The position numbers and the translations under genes are program-made. From Elephas maximus indicus (taxonomy: Eukaryota; Chordata; Mammalia; Proboscidea; Elephantidae): a DNA stretch of 64,000 bases. Below the pieces are notes generated by a model that saw only the letters and a program-made list of their open reading frames with translations, had not been told where the DNA came from and ran no database searches. The stretch spans positions 104,918,480 to 104,982,479 of the forward strand of contig NC_064825.1 of assembly GCF_024166365.1 (NCBI RefSeq), in the 5' to 3' direction. The first letter of the stretch is position 1; the number at the start of each line of letters is the position of its first letter. Below are positions 59,582 to 64,000 of the stretch, one piece after another.

Positions 59582-60526
59582 TATTTAAACTAGGGTTTAA
59601 AACTGTGTATTATATCAAGTGTGTCAAGGTGTAAAGAAAAAATGCCTGTTACGTCTGGAAGTTTGATATGTGCTTTTAAGTGTGAATATTTTAAAATTAT
59701 GACAACTTTACATACATATCTTTTTGTATATATACAAAATTATGACAACCATATTTATATATATCTTTTTATATATATATATATACAAAAATAAACTGGC
59801 AATCAAGAATTACCTTGCCTACTGTCACTTAGAGAGACATAAAACCGTAATTGTTATGTACTGTAGAGGTTACTTTTGTTACTATGGTATTTTCATTTCT
59901 CTTTGTAAAAAGCCATGTTCTTATAAAAAGAAGTTAAATGATTTTTTTTCTAGAAAGGTGTGAACTTAGTGGTTTAAGTTAAAAGCTTATTAATTCTTTT
60001 AGTTTTTATAGTATCAAATTTTTGAGGACTTAGACTATAGTGGATACTTTACACATTGATTTTCTTACATGTAAATAACTTAGCTGGCCAATAGAATATT
60101 TATTTCAGTGAAATTCAGCATTGATTATTACTAAGATTAAGTGCACTAGACCTTGCAGAAAATAAGTAGTTAAAAAAGATTTAGATATAAACTATCTTTA
60201 CCACTATATTCTTCAACAGCTGTACCTTTATTAATCTACAGCTTCAAAAATGATAGAACTCTTGAATCACTTAGACATATAGAGTGCTCATGACAGCTGG
60301 TTTCTAAAAGAAAGCTCAAAATTCTTCTGCACATGTTCTTTTCTCTCAATCAAATCAAAATAAATGAGATCAGCTTGTCTAGATTTGAGGTTTAGTGATT
60401 CAATGATTTTCTGCAACAATAAATAGTCCTAAAAACAGTGTTTGAATCTACATATGTACTATTCTGTCTTGGGTTTGTCTTTAACCATAAGTGCTCGGGA
60501 ATCTGAGGAATCAATGTTTTTTTGTT
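59582..60526. other. Intergenic DNA with AT simple repeat
   Basis: Holds an AT-rich simple repeat at 59691-59790 like unit 2, otherwise aligned with 14.36-15.23 kb. No gene seen. Confidence 0.5.
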
Positions 60527-60700
60527 CCATTGAAATATCTTTTCTTTTTCTCCTTTTCCTTCCCTGTCTTTCTCTTTCCTTCTCTCCCCTCCTCTCCTCC
60601 CATCTTCTCTCTTCTCCTCTTTTACCTTTTCATCTCTTCTCCCCTTTCCCCTTCTTTTGCTTTCATTTCCTTTTCTTTTCTTACTCTTTATTTTCTAGGA
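60527..60700. repeat. Polypyrimidine tract upstream of B3
   Basis: About 170 bp of C/T on the + strand, 2.2-2.35 kb before B3. Frames across it are low complexity. Confidence 0.9.
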
Positions 60701-61213
60701 TGGGCTCTGTGTCTATTTGTAGTGGTTTCCCAAGAAGCCTCCAGAGTAAGTTCAGAAAGCCTCAGAGGTTGGCCTTCCAGCATTCTTTCAAGAGAAGAAA
60801 TCTTTCTGAAGATTTCGTAAGAATGCTATCCCCATTTAACACATTAATACCCCATTATTGTGAATATTAATTTCTTAAATATAATTTCTCTGCTTCCTGA
60901 TTTGATTCTTCTTTTCTTTCATTTTCTACTCTTTAGGCCTCCATCTGATGCATGGGTACAAGTTTTTCCTTTTTTTCTGCTTAACTGTCATCAATTTACA
61001 TACCGTGATAGGTAGATATTATGACACATATGCAGCAAAACAGATAATTCTTAAAATGCAGTTTTATTCTATGTCCAAAATTGTGTGTCTGTGAGTTATA
61101 GGTATATAATATTCTTTTTATAAGTAATACACTTATTACTAATGTGACTAAGATCCAGATGATTTGTTCTGATCAAATGTCCATAGAGAAACATTCAAGA
61201 ACAATAATAAAAA
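60701..61213. other. Intergenic DNA
   Basis: Aligned with 15.44-15.94 kb and 37.65-38.18 kb. No gene seen. Confidence 0.5.
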
Positions 61214-61460
61214 GCTATGATTTTTTGATTCTTCATCAGGATCCAGGGAGTGCGCTAGGCACTTTACATGTAAAAACACACACACGAAAACTTCAGAAAT
61301 AGATACGATTGGTTTCCCCATTCACAAATTATGAAACTGAGGCACAAAGAGGTTTATGAATTTGCTCAGGGTCACCGGGATATTAATTGGTGAAGGGGAA
61401 ATTCCTACACAGACAGTGTTGCTCTGTAGTGCACATTAGTCATCACTGTGCTGTGCTCTC
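61214..61460 (-). mobile_element. MIR SINE, minus strand
   Basis: Same MIR as 38183, with 'gaaactgaggcacaaagagg' kept. Confidence 0.85.
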
Positions 61461-62815
61461 TCCTCAAGGAAGCCCTGGGCTGTACAAAGGCGCACACTCA
61501 GTGGGAAACCTTACCCAATATTTGGCCACAGTAATGATCCAATTCCAACACTGGCTAGCATTTTTAAAGTAACATCAATGAGCTTGTAGATTGTCGTTTA
61601 ATTAAAAATATACAAATAAAAGTACCCAGCAGAATAAAATAAGTTGGGGTTTCGCTGATAGTATGAAAGACAATCGGTCAAAGAAGGATTCTAAGATCAT
61701 CTATTTAATCCTTTATTTTCCAGTGAGTGAATTGAGACAGACTTGTGACTAAATTTAGAAAATCACTAAAGCTCATGCTTTCTTACACTAAGTTTGGTCT
61801 TTTCCTTTGAGTATGTTCCTTTTTGGAATCTTGACACTGAAGTTCTTAATTGTGTCCACTATCAGTGCCTAAGAAGCATTATACATAAAACCCTGTTCCA
61901 TTGTTCTCTACTTCTCTTTACAGTTTCTATTTTCTCCCCCATTACTGCCCAGATTACCCCCAATTGGTTTGAAAATACTGGCTGTTAATGTTCTAGTTGG
62001 TAACCGTTATGTGGCAGCTAACTTCAGTTAAAAATGTTTGCTTAAAATAGAGATCATATTGTAAGGGCACTCACCACAAATACGACCAAATCAAAGTACT
62101 GACTGTATGTCACTAGAGTATAGAAGTGTGTTGAGTTGTGGGACAAGCAAAGAGGAAATGGAAAGCATTGCGGATCCTTAAGACTATGCCCAAATAATTG
62201 CTACAGGGAATAATGTGCAAAAAATTTTATAGTAATCTGATACATTTCGAAGTCCAGGCTCTTCAAATTTAGTGAGAGATTCATAAAGAGTGAACAAACT
62301 TTGAGGCAGGAAGATCCAAACTTCTAATAGTGGAATATCATAATATTTAGTGAGATATTCCCGAAGAGGGGTTATTTTTGGTGCTATATAGATCATAGTG
62401 TAAAGGGATTCACAATAAAGATTACCAACTCTAAGTACTGATTCTATGTCAATTTAATTATCTTCGCCACCAGAGGATAAGTTTCTTGACAGCAGACATC
62501 CTTCCCCTGTTTGTCACGCAGACCTCTATATCAAGTACTGTCATGTTTTAAAAAAGAAATACTAAATGAATGAAAGACTGTTGGGCCTCTGACTTATTTA
62601 TAGAAGATCCACTAAGATTTAGAGATAGAATTTGTCTACTGTAGGCACAATCCAGTCATCTGAGAAGAACTAGAATTGTTAAGGGTAGGCATATTTGAAT
62701 CTTTGGAAGAGAATCTCAGTAGACATTTGTCAATGTTTCTTATGTATAAGCCACTGTAGAAGATAAATGGTGCAGAAGTGCTCCATGACCTAATGGACAT
62801 ACTCATAATTTCATG
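61461..62815. other. Upstream region of OR B3
   Basis: Aligned with 16.36-17.85 kb and 38.43-39.78 kb. No gene seen. Confidence 0.5.
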
Positions 62816-62828
62816 ATTTCATTACAGG
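62815..62828 (+). other. Candidate 3' splice site, B3
   Basis: gatttcattacag|g, AG at 62826-62827. Confidence 0.4.
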
Positions 62829-62877
62829 TTTGTTCTCCTGAGCTCCCATCTCTGAAACAGGTCTTACAGAAGAGTAA

Positions 62878-63893
62878 ATGGGACACAGAAACAATGTAAC
62901 AGAATTTGTCCTCCTAGGACTCACTCAGGATCCTGAGGGCCAAAAAGCATTATTTGTCATGTTTTTGCTCATCTACACTGTGACGATGGTGGGAAATGTG
63001 CTCATTGTCATGATCATTATTGTTAGCCCCTCCTTGGACTCCCTCATGTACTTCTTCCTTGCCTGTCCGTCACTAATAAAGAAAAAAAAATTTTTTTTTT
63101 CTTTATGGATGCTGTTTATTCCACTGACATTTCTCCCAAAATGATTGTAGACCTACTCTATGATAAAAAGACTATTTCCTTCCCAGCTTACATGGGCCAG
63201 CTCTTCATGGGACACTTATTTGTTGGTACTGAGGTCTTTCTTCTGGTGGCAATGGCCTATGACAGCTGTGTGGCCATCTGTAAGCCACTGCACTACTTGA
63301 CCATGATGAATCGACAGGTTTGCATTCTGTTGCTGGTGGTGGCCTGGGTTGGAGGATTTTTGCACTCTTTGGTTCAACTTCTCTTTGTGTACAGCCTCCC
63401 ATTCTGTGGCCCCAATGTCATTGATCACTTCAGCTGTGACATGTACCCGTTATTGGAACTTGGTTGCACTGACACCTATTTTATAGGCCTCACTGTTGTT
63501 ACCAATGGTGGAGCCACCTGTATGGTAATTTTTATCCTTCTACTAGTCTCCTATGGGGTCATCCTAAGCTCCCTGAAGACTTACAGTCAGGAAGGGAGGC
63601 GCAAAGCGCTGGTTACCTGCAGCTCCCACATCACAGTGGTTGTCCTCTTTTTTGTCCCCTGTATTTTCTTGTATGTTAGACCTGTTTCCAACTTTCCTGT
63701 TGAGAAATCCATGACTGTGTTGTATACAGTTATCACTCCCATGTTGAATCCTCTGATATACACCTTGAGAAATTCTGAGATGAAAAAGGCTATGGAAAAA
63801 ATCTTAAGTAAAAGGTTAACTACAGGTAGAGTAAAAATGTGTACCCACACTGAAAATATCATTGCTAATTCTAAAGCAAGAAATAGGCAATAA
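62878..63893 (+). pseudogene. Olfactory receptor B3, OR4A-like, pseudogene
   Basis: Starts like B1 and B2 (NVTEF, GN at 39-40; PMYFF is LMYFF). At codon 67 there are 29 extra bases (63076-63104), which shift the frame; the first frame stops at 63144. From ATG 63105, the equivalent of Met67, the rest is open for 262 codons to 63893, including [29 protein letters not shown] and the B-type tail. The TM3 box reads [10 protein letters not shown], so both Arg and Tyr of DRY are changed, and KALSTC is KALVTC. A protein from Met67 would lack TM1 and part of TM2, so it is not expected to work. Confidence 0.92.
63076..63106. repeat. 31-bp perfect palindrome in the B3 insert
   Basis: Arms ATAAAGAAAAAAAAA and TTTTTTTTTCTTTAT, 15 bp each, with one T between. 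It makes up almost all of the 29-bp insertion. Confidence 0.95.
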
Positions 63894-64000
63894 ATGATCA
63901 CAATGAACGATTAAGTCAATTCAATGGATTCTCTACGAATACTTCACTTTATTAATGTAAAGACATCCAAAATACAGAATAAATTACTCTTTGGGGTTAG
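63894..64000. other. Downstream of B3
   Basis: Matches the DNA after B1 and B2. AATAAA at 63978-63983 corresponds to the candidate poly(A) signal of B1. Confidence 0.4.

Larger units (their letters stand above)
52691..64000 (+). repeat. Tandem duplication unit 3, partial (OR A3 + OR B3)
   Basis: Third copy, cut by the window end just after B3. The A3-to-B3 start distance is 8265 bp against 9946 in unit 2. The difference is mostly a deletion of about 1.6 kb whose junction lies inside a SINE at 56.45 kb. Both OR loci are broken. It shares the 31.7-kb-type SINE with unit 2. Confidence 0.8.

Noticed and set aside
63105-63893. B3 as a working 262-aa receptor starting at the equivalent of Met67
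   Set aside because: It would lack TM1 and part of TM2, and its DRY box is changed to DSC.
1-64000. CRISPR arrays, tRNA or rRNA genes, operon-like gene sets
   Set aside because: No regularly spaced short repeats or RNA gene folds were seen; the tRNA-like strings are the heads of AfroSINEs. The sequence is clearly mammalian.

Overview
This is mammalian nuclear DNA holding a piece of an olfactory receptor (OR) gene cluster. The interspersed repeats suggest an afrotherian, most likely an elephant or another paenungulate. Eleven copies or fragments of the tRNA-derived AfroSINE family are present (5' end reading about 'ggaaaccctggtggcgtagtgg', tail side about 'gagtcggaatcgactcgac'), along with a full-length LINE-1 whose 5' and 3' ends look like the afrotherian L1 lineage. 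Species assignment is inference from repeat families.

All host genes are on the + strand. They are six OR loci of one subfamily (class II, family 4, OR4A-like by recognition of the protein), in two alternating types. Type A lies at 1.9, 29.9 and 54.6 kb; type B at 17.9, 39.8 and 62.9 kb. The window is therefore three head-to-tail copies of one A-B segment: unit 1 about 1-27.9 kb, unit 2 about 27.9-52.7 kb, unit 3 from 52.7 kb to the window end. Intergenic DNA aligns along with the genes. After removal of copy-specific insertions and one deletion, the A-to-B start distance is about 9.8 kb in every unit.

Only two loci have full open reading frames. A1 (305 aa) looks intact and has all the usual OR motifs. 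B1 (328 aa) is open but has lost the arginine of its DRY motif and two other conserved residues. A2, B2, A3 and B3 are broken. B2 carries a single 1-base frameshift. A2, A3 and B3 all carry an insertion or duplication at the same codon (codon 67, in TM2), and A2 and B3 share an almost identical poly(A)/poly(T) insert there.

Between the genes lie old repeats shared by several units: MIR, AfroSINEs, antisense L1 remnants, a MaLR solo LTR and long pyrimidine tracts. Younger insertions are found in one unit only. The largest is a 6.1 kb full-length but mutated L1 between A1 and B1 (7.1-13.2 kb), with a 17-bp target-site duplication and visible empty sites in units 2 and 3. An AfroSINE shared by units 2 and 3 but absent from unit 1, together with hand-counted differences among the A genes, suggests that units 2 and 3 are the closer pair.

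No tRNA or rRNA gene, CRISPR array or non-OR host gene was seen. Coordinates of eroded repeats and unit boundaries are estimates by eye, usually good to a few tens of bases.
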